DNA from: Liopterus haemorrhoidalis
Lineage: Eukaryota > Arthropoda > Insecta > Coleoptera > Dytiscidae
Reading direction: 5' to 3'
Length of the DNA stretch: 64,000 bases
NCBI GenBank assembly: GCA_963971575.1
Contig: OZ020611.1
Span: 246,040,654 to 246,104,653 of the forward strand
Part shown: in pieces, positions 35,007 through 46,448 of the stretch
How positions within the stretch are numbered: position 1 is the first letter of the stretch
Layout: every line of letters starts with the position of its first letter
Notes under the pieces: model-generated
Seen by the model: the letters and a program-made list of their open reading frames with translations, nothing else
What the model was told of the DNA's origin: nothing
The model's database searches: none
Translations under genes and position numbers: made by a program

Positions 35007-36552
35007 ATTGTGAAGAATGCATATTTTATGACGTATCTAGTTCTTTTGTACTCTATCTCAGAAAGACTGATAGTAATAAAATTTATTATTTGTAAAAAGT
35101 TATTGTTTTTTCACACAGAAGCGGCAAAACAAAAGCGACAAAATATGAATAGTTCGAAACGAAATATTGTTAAAAACAACCGGGTGTGCCGCACATCTTA
35201 TATGGGAATACGAACTAGGGTTAAACGCAATAGATCATAAAAATTTGACCCTAAAATTTTGAGGAAAAATATGGTCACATGGGTGTGTTTAATGATATGA
35301 TAAATATGGTCACAGGCGTGCGTTTAATAAAATGATAAATAGTAATATAGAAATACACAAAACCAATTTAAACTGTTTAAAATGTGCTCGCCACTGGTAA
35401 ATGCCTGACAAAATGATTTATTACTATCAGTCCTTCTGAGATAGACTATAGCTTGTTTACTACTAGCTGAGGAACCTGTTTTTCGTACGATTTCCGAAAA
35501 AAAAAATTAAATTTCTAATAAGTGTAAGAAACCAATAAATGCTGAATGACTTGAACAATATTTTTTTTATAATCGCATCAAAATCAACAGTTTTTCGATA
35601 ATCACATTTATTTGTTAATTTGAGTACTAAGAGCAATTTTAGATTCAATTTAAATAATTTAGAAAAATTCCCAATAAAAGTTAATTTAAAAAATTCCAGC
35701 AATTTTTTCTGTGATTTACTTTGTATCTAAGTCTTTCTTAAATTATAAATTATAAACAATTCATTCCTTTTTAATACCTAGAAGACTAAAGTCGGAGCTT
35801 TCACACATGAACGCTACCCAACTTGCATTGCATAACTTAGCCAGCGAAAAATGCTTGGTTCAATTCTCTAATGCTATAAATTAGCCTTCGTATTTAATAG
35901 TTAAAAACCATTATTTGCTTTAGCAGGGATACTAGGACCAGTCAAAGCGCTAATATGACGCATCTAATAACGTATGTGACACATGGAAAAGAAAATGCAA
36001 AGATTAAACGATACTTCTCTGTCTATTGTCTCTTTACTCTAACAGGCATAAATGCTCAACAATATATTATTGTTGTAATGTCAGTAGGTTGGTATATTTA
36101 GCTGTTGATGTTATGTGATTGTGTGTGATACAAGCTCTAGAGTTAAAGCTTCCTTGAAGCGGCCATAAATCATAATAACGGCGTCTGCGAGGGTGAAATC
36201 TACAAATGTCAGTCCACTGCACTGCACAGCACCGCTTCACTCGCTCAGCTCCAGACAACTCGTGTCTAAACAAATCTCGACCAGCTCCACTTCCATTTCA
36301 ATAACATCCACATTTCAGTTACCTACAACCCCCGATAAAAATACATTTCAATACATTGCTTTCCAACATTGTTTCCCACTGAAGGAATACGATTTAGAAA
36401 TTCAATATATTGTAGCATTCTCTAAAACTTCAGATATAAATTTAAAGTTGGAGCTTACGCCCCTTATGATTCATTTGATTTTCTATATTCAGTGGTTCTC
36501 CAACTTTTTAAATTAATGGCACACCAACGAATTCTATTTATTATAAGAATTA
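35007..36552. other. No gene seen
   Basis: AT-rich. 35820-35880 has a B-box-like GGTTCAATTCTC. 36490-36530 is a lone hAT-type end (CAGTGGTTCTCCAACTTTTT). Frames here, including 36193-36516, lack domains. Confidence 0.4.
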
Positions 36553-36604
36553 TTAGGGTTTTGTAAGTATGACAGAAAAAACCCTTAGTAACGTCACTTA
36601 TGGG

Positions 36605-37341
36605 CATTGATGGGCGTTTACACGTAAACTTTAATTGTTTACGTTTACGTGTAAACTTATGTAAAGAATTGGTAAACTTGTCAACAATGTAAACAATGTA
36701 AACTTTGTAAACTGTCAAATAATGAGGTTAGTTTTAGTTATTTAATACGAATAATAGAGAGTTAATGAACAAGTATATCCAGTTCAAAAAAATAAATTTA
36801 TTAAAAAAATGGTGGGAAGAAACCGAAGGAATAGTTCTGAAGAACTAGGTTTTGTTTTAATTAAAGAAAATAAAAGAAAATATAGGGCGTTATGCAAAAT
36901 TTGCAATGAACCTTTTCGTTATTAAAAAATATAGGCTGATTTTCTTAAAGGTGAAATTTAATGTATTTTGTTATTAAAAAAATTAGACTGAATTTTTTAA
37001 AGAAAAAAGTTTTTTCTTTTTCATATTCATATTTACTAATTTGTATGTAACACCTTATAATGATGCAAATTCGATTTTTATTAATATGTATATTGGCTTG
37101 TCCTAATTTTATATACTTACTTTTTCATTTAAAATCGTTTCATTAAAATTTTATTATTTATAAAAATGTATTGAAAATGAGGTTCTGTAATTCAAAACAA
37201 GTGCGTATGTCTAAATCATTGTTTACAATGTTTACGTTGTTTACATTATTTACAAGAGTTTTTGTGTTTACTTTACATCAATTGTTTACGCGTCAACAAT
37301 GAGGTAACTTACATCATGTAACTTACTGGCGCCCATCACTG
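36605..37341 (+). mobile_element. hAT element with BED-finger remnant
   Basis: 737 bp. Ends CATTGATGGGCG and CGCCCATCACTG, with a perfect 8-bp duplication CTTATGGG (36597-36604, 37342-37349). Subterminal GTTTAC / GTAAAC words repeat many times at both ends. Confidence 0.85.
36809..36925 (+). pseudogene. hAT transposase N-terminal (BED finger) fragment
   Basis: A 38-codon frame MVGRNRRNSSEELGFVLIKE followed by KYRALCKICNEPFRY and a stop. CKIC is the first half of a BED zinc finger, the DNA-binding head of hAT transposases. The His-x-His half and the catalytic domain are missing. Confidence 0.6.
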
Positions 37342-37462
37342 CTTATGGGTCAGTCTGTACGTAGAAATTGTAGCCAAATGGCTGAACATAGAAAGTTAAA
37401 ATTTGATATGCTTGTCCAACTCTTTGACCCACATGTAGGAAAACTATAAAGAGTTAAAAAAA

Positions 37463-37932
37463 ATTGATGTGAAGTTTGAATTTTCACACATTTCAGGGTT
37501 TTGTAGGTATTTAATAAGTGTAAGAAGTCAGCCCAGGGTCCTGCCCCCCCCCCATGAACGATGGAAATACCAAATTTTTTAATTTTTTTGCATTATGATC
37601 TTAGGTAAATAAATATATAGATATGGATTTAAAAGTAGAGATGAGGACCTTTTTTTTGCTCATCACTTGTATTTTACAAGTGATGACCCTTTTTTTGCTC
37701 ATCACTTGTATTTTACAAGCGAGGAGCATTTTTTATATCTTCACTTTTTTTTTGTTTACCGCCGCCCCCCCCCCAATAAAAATTCCTGGGTGCACCACTG
37801 CAACAAAATACTAGATGTCTAAGACAAATTTGCCGAAATTATGATTTTTAATATGTATCCACAATTTGTTATCATTTATTAAATGCCTACAAAACCCTGA
37901 AATGTGTGAAAATTCGCACTTCACATCAATTT
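37463..37932. mobile_element. Element with HINE-A hairpin ends in inverted orientation
   Basis: Both ends carry the HINE-A hairpin terminus: TTTTCACACATTTCAGGG near 37483 and CCTGAAATGTGTGAAAATTC near 37896, as inverted repeats of about 50 bp. This is either two opposed HINE-A termini or a TIR derivative. Between them lie poly-C runs and a tandem of TTTTTTTGCTCATCACTTG units (37648-37735). Confidence 0.55.
37625..37735. repeat. Minisatellite with ATTTTACAAGTGATGACC units
   Basis: Two to three units of about 47 bp. Related units flank HINE-A ends at 18285-18320 and 44297-44420. Confidence 0.6.
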
Positions 37933-38753
37933 TTTTTATATGAATCATCAGTATAATTTATTGGTGTAATTCAAAAAAACCTCTTAAATTAAACCGTCTC
38001 GGTTTAGAGGATAAAAATAATCTTTAAAAACTTGTTGTTAAATTCGCAAAAAAATGTCCGCAATTCTTTATAGCATTTAATTGTATTAGCTGTGTGTCTC
38101 ACCCTCAGAACTGAGAGAGCTGAGCCCTTTATGATTTATTGTAGAAGCCTTGGCCCTGTCGGCCTAGGGCTTGCATCCAACCCAGCCCCGGCTCGCCCCC
38201 CTCCCCCCGACAAACCCTCCGAGAGCCTCCCCCTCGCGAATGTTTACGTGGAGACGTGTGGCGTGTTGTGACGGCGAGCGCCTGAGCTAAGGGCGCCGCG
38301 ACGCAGAGCGCCGGCACGCTACAGATGCAGGTCCGATACAAGCCCTAGAACAGTCATCGTGTCTGGTTGCCGGGGCGCCCCTCCAAACCCTTCGCTTCCC
38401 CGCGCCCTAGAGAGCGCTGCACGATGCACTACGCCCCCTACTTATACAGGCACGTACTCAGCACACCGGAATTTAAATTTATAAATAAAATGAAAAATTA
38501 AAAGAATACAAATTTTTTTTTCTTTTGAATTTTCGCACATTTAAGGTTTTTGTAGGTACTTGTAGGTACTAGGAAGTGAAAGAAAACCACTGATACTACA
38601 TATAGTCTGCTGAAAATAATAAGGTTGTATGTGACATTTTTTGTCAAATGCACTTTTCAATACTATAGAGTTGTATGTCACGTAACCTACTTGTTCCAAT
38701 AATTTCTATAAGATAGCATTACCGGTGTCGGAGAAAAAAGCAGAAAACCATAG
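37933..38753. other. GC-rich patch and HINE-A end fragment
   Basis: 38130-38460 is GC-rich with no supportable reading frame. 38524-38583 holds a diverged HINE-A hairpin end with TTTTTGTAGGTACTTG. Confidence 0.4.
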
Positions 38754-39002
38754 TTGTATGTCTTAAAAAATAAAAAACTTACAAAACATAGTTGTATGTT
38801 AAAACATACACCTGGGTTACAAAAAATATTAAAAAGAATAAAACAAGGTCTTGAAGACTTGTTAAATATATTTAGAGACATTAAGGTTTCTACAAATAAA
38901 AATCCGTTACCAGAAAACAAGGTAATCGCTTTAAAATCTATGCTGGATTGGATGCCTACTATGGATAAATCTCATTATGAAACAATATTGCCAAGAAAGT
39001 AA
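38754..39002 (+). pseudogene. Unidentified coding remnant
   Basis: The frame includes HTPGLQKILKRIKQGLEDLL and ends ALKSMLDWMPTMDKSHYETI-LPRK before a stop. Its composition and the helix-like C-terminus look protein-coding. Upstream the frame is broken by stops, and AGTTGTATGT occurs four times (38622, 38669, 38752, 38790). I do not recognise a family; it could be the C-terminal end of a transposon protein. Confidence 0.3.
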
Positions 39003-39439
39003 ATCTCAAGAAAATAATAAAAATACAATTTATTTCGTTTAATTTTTTTTATTTCGAATGTTTCAGTTTCAGTTCAAATTATCTTAATTTATCTTAATTT
39101 TTTGTAAGATTAATGTTTAATTTGTTATTATTTTGCAAGCATATTGTTTAATTTGTGTTATTTAATCAAATAAAAATTTAATACGTGACTAACATTTCTT
39201 TTACCTTTTCTGGTACCTTTTTAACAATTTTCAGAAACCTAAAAACTGAAGCTTTACCTATAAACTGAATTTCCCCCCGATATTACATTGAACTACAAAG
39301 CTGTAAGTAACGTTAAGGTACTAAGTTTCGTATTTTGAGTAAAACCACTTAATAATTGGTAAAAACCACGGCCCAACAGTATATTTAAAAAAATATATTC
39401 AGGTTTTTTATAAATCACTTTTCATCCTGTAGTTTAGAG

Positions 39440-39657
39440 CAGTGGTTCTTAACCGGGAAAAGAACTTAGGGGGTCCTGAAATTAAAAGAAAAAATTTAAT
39501 TTTCACCAGTTTATGCTTTTAAAATTACAATATACTTAATTACGAAACAATAAATTATTAAGAACATTTAAAATATAATTTCAAATTTTCTTGGGGGGTC
39601 CAGAAAATATTTTAGGTTAGTTGGGGGTCCCGAGTGTAAAAAGGTTAAGAACCGCTG
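39440..39657. mobile_element. hAT MITE
   Basis: 218 bp. Ends CAGTGGTTCTTAACC and GGTTAAGAACCGCTG, with a perfect 8-bp duplication GTTTAGAG (39432-39439, 39658-39665). Subterminal GGGGGTCC words. Confidence 0.9.
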
Positions 39658-39659
39658 GT

Positions 39660-39834
39660 TTAGAGCTTTCATTTGATTTACAATTATTTTTTACAGACCG
39701 CCCGGTATTGTGATCATACCGATTTTGATATTTCAAGATTTCGATGGATCTCCACGAACTGAGGTCCCTACATAACGTTTTGACTATTTTTAGCATGATG
39801 TCTGTCTGTCTGTCTGTCTATCCGTCCGTCCGTC

Positions 39835-39865
<31 letters not shown>

Positions 39866-40270
39866 CTGTCCGTCCGTCCGTCTATTCGTCTGTCCGTCCG
39901 TCCTTCTGTCTGTCTGTGTACACGTGCAGAACAAATTCGGCTAAAAGGATTTTTATGAAACTGCATATTTAAGCTTTTGACATCAACGGCACGAGTTGAT
40001 CAAATTTTGGTAAAAATCGGTTGACTAGAAATGGGAGTTTACTCGTGTCGATTTTAAGATTTTTGAGAATATTTAACAGAAAAATATTTCGAAAAAAGTT
40101 ATTTTACAAAAGTTGCTATAAAAGCAATAACTAACAACTTTTATTTGAGACATATTTGGATAAAACGAAAAAAAAATTGAAATTTTTTTCCAGATTTTGT
40201 CTAAGTATCTATTTTTTCATACTCATTTGTAACGTTTCCATGGTAATGATAAATAATATCTCTGTTAGAA
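39660..40270. mobile_element. HINE-B copy 2
   Basis: Contains a GTCY tract (TGTC and CGTC units) at 39801-39918, then ACAAATTCGGCTAAAAGG, GGTTGACTAGAAATGGGAG and GTAACGTTTCCATGGTAATG. The last blocks match 8800-9050 in inverse orientation. Layout parallels HINE-A. Confidence 0.6.
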
Positions 40271-40472
40271 AATATTGGGCCAAGTTATTTCTATTCTACT
40301 GCTAGAATGTATTTTATACAAGTAATTTGTGTGGTGGCCACAGCTGATTTTTTTATGAAAATATTAGTACTTACAGCACTTTGGATTTGGCCCCCTTATT
40401 TACACATGTTTAGAACATGAGCACATTGTCTGCACAGACCAAAATATGGCACGCTATCACGCAATTTAAATA

Positions 40473-41377
40473 CAAGGTGTCTCAAAAGAAATTTTATATT
40501 TAGTGGATCGATTAAAAAAAAAGTAAGCCGTATATAGAAAAAATGTTTATTAATTATTAAAATATACTTTTTGGGGATTTATTTCTTAAAAATAATATCG
40601 TCTAAATGTAGACCCTCGCGTTCTCGGCACTCATTTAATCGAACAGTAAAATTACTTATGACGTCTCGGCAGGTGGACTCAGGGATGGCTGCCATTTCGT
40701 GACGGATATTTTCTTTCAAATGCGCCAGTGAAGTCGGTTTATTGGCGTAAACTTTAGATTTAAGATAACCCCATAGGAAAAAGTCCATAGGGGTTAAATC
40801 TGGACTGCGTGGAAGCCAATTTATGCCACCTCTCCGGGAGATTAATTTGCCTGAGAAAATTTCACGAACACGTGGCAGAGACATATTGGACGTGTGTGAA
40901 GTTGCTCCGTCCTGTTGGAACCATGTTCTTTGGTTATAGCCAGGAAAGTTTTGCAGTTCAGGTACCAAGAAGTTGTTCCGAATTGAAAGGTTCGGGTCGT
41001 CACGAACAGACTGATTAACATTCTCCACGTTTTCTACCGTTCTTGATGACCTAGGTCGCCCGGATTTTGATTTATCCAGCGTTGTACCAGTCTCTTCAAA
41101 CTTTTTAACCCAATGTCGAATGAGAGGAATGCTTGGCGCATCATTTAAGTGGCGAAAACCTCGAATACTGCAGAATTTTCTACGCGCTACAGGCGCCGAA
41201 TCACCGTTTTTGTAAAACTCTCGCACGCATAACGCGCGATCTGCTCCCGAGAAACGCTCCATAGCGAATACATTCCCAAGAGCCAGGCTACCGATTGACA
41301 TAACCCCCGCGCCTCTCGGATACGTTGCGTTCACGCAGTAAGCTAAATAAATATAAAATTTCTTTTGAGACACCTTG
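40473..41377 (-). mobile_element. DD41D element, internal-deletion copy (D2)
   Basis: 905 bp between TA sites (40471-40472, 41378-41379) with the same terminal repeats as D1. About 405 bp is missing at about 40976, which removes the first catalytic region. Confidence 0.9.
40579..41262 (-). pseudogene. DD41D transposase, in-frame 135-aa deletion
   Basis: Reads MERFSGADRALCVREFYKNG through DDPNLSIR, then jumps to NNFLVPELQNFPGYNQRTWF. The deletion keeps the frame, so the 227-aa product retains the DNA-binding half plus the second and third aspartates and loses the first (LFSDEAHF). It cannot be catalytic but could bind element ends, an inferred repressor-like possibility. Confidence 0.85.
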
Positions 41378-42231
41378 TACAATATTAAATTATAATAATG
41401 AACAGAACAGTTATGATGATTGCCGGCCTTTGAAATGCGTTGGTGTTGAGGAAGAAGGATCTATGACTACGAAATCCTGAAATGTGGAGTTAAGAGGTTC
41501 AACCATTCTCATCAATCTGGCCTTCAGCCCAGCTGATGATGATATATTCACATTCCCACCAAGAGTTAATTAAATGTTTATGTAGATTAATTTTGTTTTG
41601 ATATAAACAAAATTTCCATATCGTAAAGAACAAAGTAGTTTAGCGTATTTCCATTTCCATATTAAGTATTTGGCGCCAATACTTTCACAAGTGTCTTGGT
41701 AGTGGTGTTCAGAGAATCGCACCAATAAAAACCCACACGGTCGCGAGTCGCTATAATGTAGCGGCTCGCGCAATAATAGAGATGACAAAATTACAGGAAT
41801 CTTAACCGCGACCTCCTTAACCAAACAAACACGAACTGTGCCATTACAAGGACGTCACACGGTAATCGGCCCCTTACAAGTTCGCACTAAACACTGCCGC
41901 AAATATAATGCACTACAGGTCGAACAGTTCCATGGTTTGGTTCAATAAGTTGTTAATAGATAGCGAAAATTTAGATCTAATGAATGTTCGAGTAACGAAA
42001 AACAAGCAAAAAATGGAGATATGTTCAGCATATGAAACGTGTAATTTATTTAAAAGGATTTTCAGTGTCGGACTTGAATATTAAACCGGCTCGAGAAAAC
42101 TTTTATAGAGCAGCCTTATGTAGAATAAATAAATAAATATAAATAATACAAAGTATAAATATTATATAAATAAAACAATATTCTCTAAATACAAAACGCC
42201 AGCAAAAAGTCAGTCAATACGACTCAATTAA
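41378..42231. other. No gene seen
   Basis: Mixed composition without recognised repeats. The frame at 41570-41824 lacks features. Confidence 0.35.
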
Positions 42232-42983
42232 CGCTACGTACAACCCCCAGAGATTATTAGTTTCTTATACAAAACTAACAATCTGAAATAAAATTAGTGA
42301 CAATCTATACATCAAATTTTGCACAGAATTTTTATCTATCTAATAGGATATTTTTGATTGTAGAAAAAATTATTGTAAAAATGTTATTGCTAAATAACTT
42401 AATAAGAGGTATTACACAACAATGTTCTGTAATTTTTTAAATATATTTGTGGGTTTCAAATAATTTTTATATTTATATAAATTTGTGTAGAAATGTTTAA
42501 ATAATACGTTAACATTTTTTTCGACATGATTGTTTATAGTTTAGAGTCTTCGTCGAAAAATATTATACTTGATGATAATGAAATGCCACTTGGTACAAGT
42601 ATTCTTTACATGAAATGAAACATTTTTATCCGCCGCACCTATATTGAGAACCGCGGCAGATTCGAGGTGGCGGCAAAAGTAAATGACCAAGTACAATAAC
42701 TATAATTAATTTTCACAATAGAACAAATTATCTCCAAACATATTTGTAGAATGAAGCTTTAGCTACAATTTGCCGCATGGTACACAAATATGCGTCGAAT
42801 GGTTTACAAGATGGCGTCTATAACGCAAGTTGTTTATTTACAATTACATGACAGTTCTTTTGACAGTTAAAAATATCCTATTAGGTAGATAAAAATTCGC
42901 TGAAAATATTGATGTATAGATTGTTACTAATTTTATTTCAGGTTGTTCGTCTTGTATAGGAAACTGTACGGTTGTGCGCACCC
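42232..42983. mobile_element. TTAA-flanked MITE with ~100-bp inverted repeats
   Basis: TTAA at 42228-42231 and 42984-42987. The arms (about 42236-42360 and 42870-42980) share CTGAAATAAAATTAGTGACA, ATCTATACATCA and TTTTTATCTA-CTAATAGGAT. The outermost bases match at about 10 of 14. TTAA suggests a piggyBac or Kolobok type. No coding sequence. Confidence 0.7.
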
Positions 42984-43141
42984 TTAAAGAGTAGAAATTA
43001 TATAAAAAGAAATAATAATATAAAATATCATCACTAAAATTAAAAAAATCGATGTGAAGTGTGAGTTTTCACACATTTCAGGGTTTCGCAGGTATTTAGT
43101 AAGTGTATGATGATTATTTGGGATGTTAAATCAAATTTTAT

Positions 43142-43339
43142 TGATTAGATGAGTTACGTCCGTAAGTTAGTAATTATAGTTGAAGGTAATGGGATTCGGA
43201 CCAGTCAGAAAATAAAAACAAATTTATTAACTTCGCTAACGTTTCGATGAAGAAGATTTAAATAAAATCGAAACGTTAGCGAAGTTAATAAATTTGTTTT
43301 TATTTTCTGACTGGTCCGAATCCCATTACCTTCAACTAT
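43142..43339. mobile_element. Inverted-repeat insertion with perfect 76-bp arms
   Basis: Arms 43173-43248 and 43267-43342 are perfect complements around an 18-nt loop, with 31 bp outside the left arm. The 13-bp word AATCAAATTTTAT flanks it (43129-43141, 43340-43352), matching the intact sequence of other HINE-A copies, so it is a true target duplication. Arm tips read CGCTAACGTTTCGAT. A target duplication of that length suggests reverse-transcription-primed insertion, as in Penelope-like elements; that class is a guess. Confidence 0.8.
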
Positions 43340-43679
43340 AATCAAATTTTATGTTAAGATATATTTTTATTAATTTTAATTCGAATGCCTAATACCAGTA
43401 TTTGGGTTTCTAAATATTTGCAGTATTTTTTATATAGCAAGATTCATTAAGATTTTGAAAATTGCGCCTATGGCTTCCATTGGTTGCTTAAATCATAAGC
43501 CCCGCCCTCTGATTTCGCCAAACATAGAATTAAATTATAATTTCAGCACTTCCCACTGGTTATTAAATTTACGCCTTTAAAAATTAAATGCAATATTTAC
43601 CAAAATATAACTAGAATTTTGACAAAATAATGTAAACAAAATAAAAATGCAAAAAAAAAGCAGAAAAAATAAAATTAAG

Positions 43680-43750
43680 AAGATTTGAACTCTAGTTTGC
43701 AAATTATCAAGCGCACGACAAAACCAACTACGCTATTAGAGCTACTGATC
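43680..43750 (-). other. tRNA-like cassette, type 2, in HINE-A copy 5
   Basis: Minus-strand TAGCGTAGTTGG (43724-43735) and GTTCAAATC (43682-43690), close to the cassette of copy 3. Confidence 0.6.
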
Positions 43751-44294
43751 TGATGTGTTACATACCGAATTAAATATTTAACATATTTTAGTTAAAAACA
43801 CAAAAAATGCGTTATTTTCCGAAAACAGAATCTGATCAAATCTTCCTGTTGTACTATTCCGGTTCACACCAATGTACATTACTTAGAATTTTTTCAGATT
43901 TTTAGTTTAAACTATCTGGGCTACAGGGTGTGGGACAAAAATTTTTTTGCGCAATTTTGGCAAAAAACGCAATAAAATAATTTATTTTGCAAAAATAAAA
44001 TTTTGATCGTTAATCCACGTACTAAGGGCTTTCATTTGATACCCTACTCAAAATTATAATTTTTTTTTCCGATGAGCACATATTTGTTTATATTTTTAGG
44101 TGGATATGTTTTTTAGATGTTTTAGTATTTTTCCTATGTGCGGGTCAAAGAGTTGTATAAGCATGTCAAATTTCAACTCTCTAGGTTTAGCCGTTTGGCT
44201 ACAATTTTTACCGAACAGACAGACAGACAGACAGACAGACGACAAAATGACGGTATAAAGGTTTTTTGGTCATACCTACAAAACCCTAAAAAGG

Positions 44295-44425
44295 CCTTCA
44301 ACCTATAATTTACAAGTGATGACTAAAAAAAGGTCCTCACCTCTAAAATCCAATTGATGATCTGAAAAAAAGGTCTTCAACCTCTAACATACAAGTGATG
44401 ACAAAAAAAAAGGTATTTTTACGTA
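44295..44425. repeat. Minisatellite beside HINE-A copy 5
   Basis: Three units of TACAAGTGATGAC then AAAAAAAGGTC-TCA-CCTCTAA, starting directly at the HINE-A terminus. Same words as at 18285 and 37625. Confidence 0.65.
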
Positions 44426-44643
44426 TATATAAATTTATATTTGGTTATATTTTGACAAAAACCAAAAACACGTAATAAACATGTGGTTTTGTTGGAGTCC
44501 TAGGGTCGGGAGGGGTACTGTGCCCTTTTGAGGTACTGTGCCCAAAGTGTCTAATGGATAAGGCGGCCCTGCTAAATAACTACACTGTTTTATAGAACAA
44601 GTTTTTGAATGATAGATTCCAAGTTTAACCTGCCACATTAAAC

Positions 44644-45169
44644 TTAACCCTTTACTGCATGAATTTTTATTTTTGGCTGAAATAATTCATGAGCATTAGG
44701 AATTGGTTTATATTGATAGAAAAATTAATTAAAAAAATATATTTAAAATATTAATTATTATTTTTATGAAAAAATAATAATTAAAATAAAAATTTAGGGT
44801 TTGTGCCATATATGGAACATTATGATTCTACATTATGTTACAAAAGAAAATGATTCCGTATTATTTGCTCGTCAATTGCTAGGTGTTCTTCATTAAGGAT
44901 TAAAAGCAGTCGCCCTCGAATTTTTTAAAGAAAAGGTATCTTCTAGTTGTCCTTTCTCAATAAATTCAGAGTTATCGTTGAAGTGCAAATTCCGCTTGAT
45001 ATCCTCAAATCTATTGCAGCCCATTACTTGAGATACTGCAGGATCCATTGCTATGTATGTGGCATATATGAACATTCATGAAGTAACGTTCTGATTTAGT
45101 TTTAAAAGTAAAATAAAAAATAAAAATCGGAATGTGCCATATATGGAACACTATGCGGTAAAGGGTTCA
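44644..45169 (-). mobile_element. piggyBac element, internally deleted
   Basis: TTAA at 44644-44647 and TTCA (decayed TTAA) at 45166-45169. Terminal repeats CCCTTTACTGCATGAA and, opposite, CCCTTTACCGCATAGT. GTGCCATATATGGAACA occurs near 44813 and 45134. Contains a transposase fragment. Confidence 0.75.
44893..45075 (-). pseudogene. piggyBac transposase fragment
   Basis: A 60-residue frame with MFIYATYIAMDPAVSQVMG and NRFEDIKRNLHFNDNSEF, matching the MSRNRFE-I-R-LHFNDN block that precedes the first catalytic Asp in piggyBac transposases. All catalytic residues lie outside the fragment. Non-functional. Confidence 0.7.
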
Positions 45170-45970
45170 CAGTCAGTGAATTCCATGTATTAGCAGCGTG
45201 TGAGAATATTGCAAAGGAGGTATTTGTGCAGCGGAGACAGAACATGCGGGAGTTGCTGGTATCGGCATTTATTGGCCAGTTCACGGAAGTCGCACTGCTT
45301 ATGTCACATTAATATGACACTGGCCACAGGCAGACCCGCCCCCCGCGGCCAATACCGGCCCCCGCGGGCCCCACACACTCATAGGAAACAGTCAGCGACT
45401 CCACCGGAAACAGCCAGATAATATACATATCAACACTCGATAAACACATACTCATATTTTATTTTGATCACATGATTTCATTATTTTAATGCAATATTCT
45501 GGAATTTACTGTTACAATACTCACAATTGATAAACAAGTCTAAATATTATGCTATAAAGAAAATATCTATTTTTGGGTAATGTCAGTCATGTTGACTTTT
45601 ATAGTTCATTTTTAGCTTCGTACGGAACTAGATAGTAATTTATGTTTTTATTGTTAATGATTGCTTTTGAAATATTAAGTAATGTTTTTAATGTTAGCTT
45701 ATCTGTCCAAAATATGACTGTTTCAAAAGTCAAATTATAATTTTAATTTCATATGTCATATCATGATATACAGTTGCCAAGAAAATATATTATTTATTAT
45801 TTAAAAATAAAGCGCTCAATGGCCGGAAGGGGGGCGATGAGCTTAGCCCTTCCGAATAGTCAAAAAACTTTTTTTAAGGCACACAACTTTTGACCTAAGG
45901 GCTGCACTAAAAAAAAAAGAAATAATAATAACAACACTGGTCAACACAATTTTTGCTGACTTACATCTAA
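45170..45970. other. GC-rich patch, no firm gene
   Basis: 45220-45420 is GC-rich (CCCGCCCCCCGCGGCC). A frame crosses it without motifs. The rest is AT-rich. Confidence 0.35.
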
Positions 45971-46251
45971 AGCCTGTAATACATGATGCGATTTCTCGTT
46001 TTGAATCTCGTACGATTTATCGTACAAGAATTATTGTATCGTGTACTACAGGATTTTCGTACGAGATCTTGTACGATATTGAAAACCATCCAATATTTAT
46101 GCTCCAGACCTAAAATATTGTATAGAAATGAACAGATATCGACGCAGTAGATTATTGCGCATAGTCACGTGACCGATACCGTTAGGAATATTTATCGTAC
46201 GATAAATCGTACGAGATTCAAAACGAGAAATCGCATCATGTATTACAGGCT
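45971..46251. mobile_element. Harbinger-type MITE with 55-bp perfect TIRs
   Basis: 281 bp starting AGCCTGTAATACATGATGCG at both ends; the repeat is identical for 55 bp. Flanked by the TAA direct repeat (45968-45970, 46252-46254). The arms contain internal palindromes around CGTACGATAAATCGTACG. The perfect arms imply recent movement. Confidence 0.85.
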
Positions 46252-46448
46252 TAAGACTTGTTTCTTATTAATTTGGTGCTGCTGAACTCAAATATCACTT
46301 TAGTTTTTGCCCATCACATCAGATTTTTGCTCTACAACAAATATATATTTTCGGACAAATAATGCTTCTATCGTTTAATTTTAGATGTCGATACTGTAAT
46401 ACAAATGGTACAAATTTGGCCAACAATAAGGACTAAATAATTAGATGA

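Larger units (their letters stand above)
36553..37455 (+). mobile_element. HINE-A fragment split by a hAT element
   Basis: AGGGTTTTGTAAGTATGAC at 36553 begins a diverged copy. After the hAT it resumes with AAATTGTAGCCAAATGGCTG and continues to CCCACATGTAGGAAAAC. It has lost its (TGTC)n tract. Confidence 0.65.
43048..44294 (-). mobile_element. HINE-A copy 5, with hairpin insertion
   Basis: Reverse copy from ATCGATGTGAAG to CAAAACCCTAAAAAGG. Cassette type 2 at 43680-43750 and GACA tract at 44215-44241. Interrupted near the hairpin end by the 43142-43339 insertion. Confidence 0.75.

Noticed and set aside
36193..36516. Ser/Thr-rich 107-codon frame
   Set aside because: Runs into a hAT MITE end and shows no conserved motif; likely chance.
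43173..43342. Hammerhead ribozyme in the hairpin tip
   Set aside because: CGAAAC is present but the CUGAUGA core is not matched, so the ribozyme is not called.
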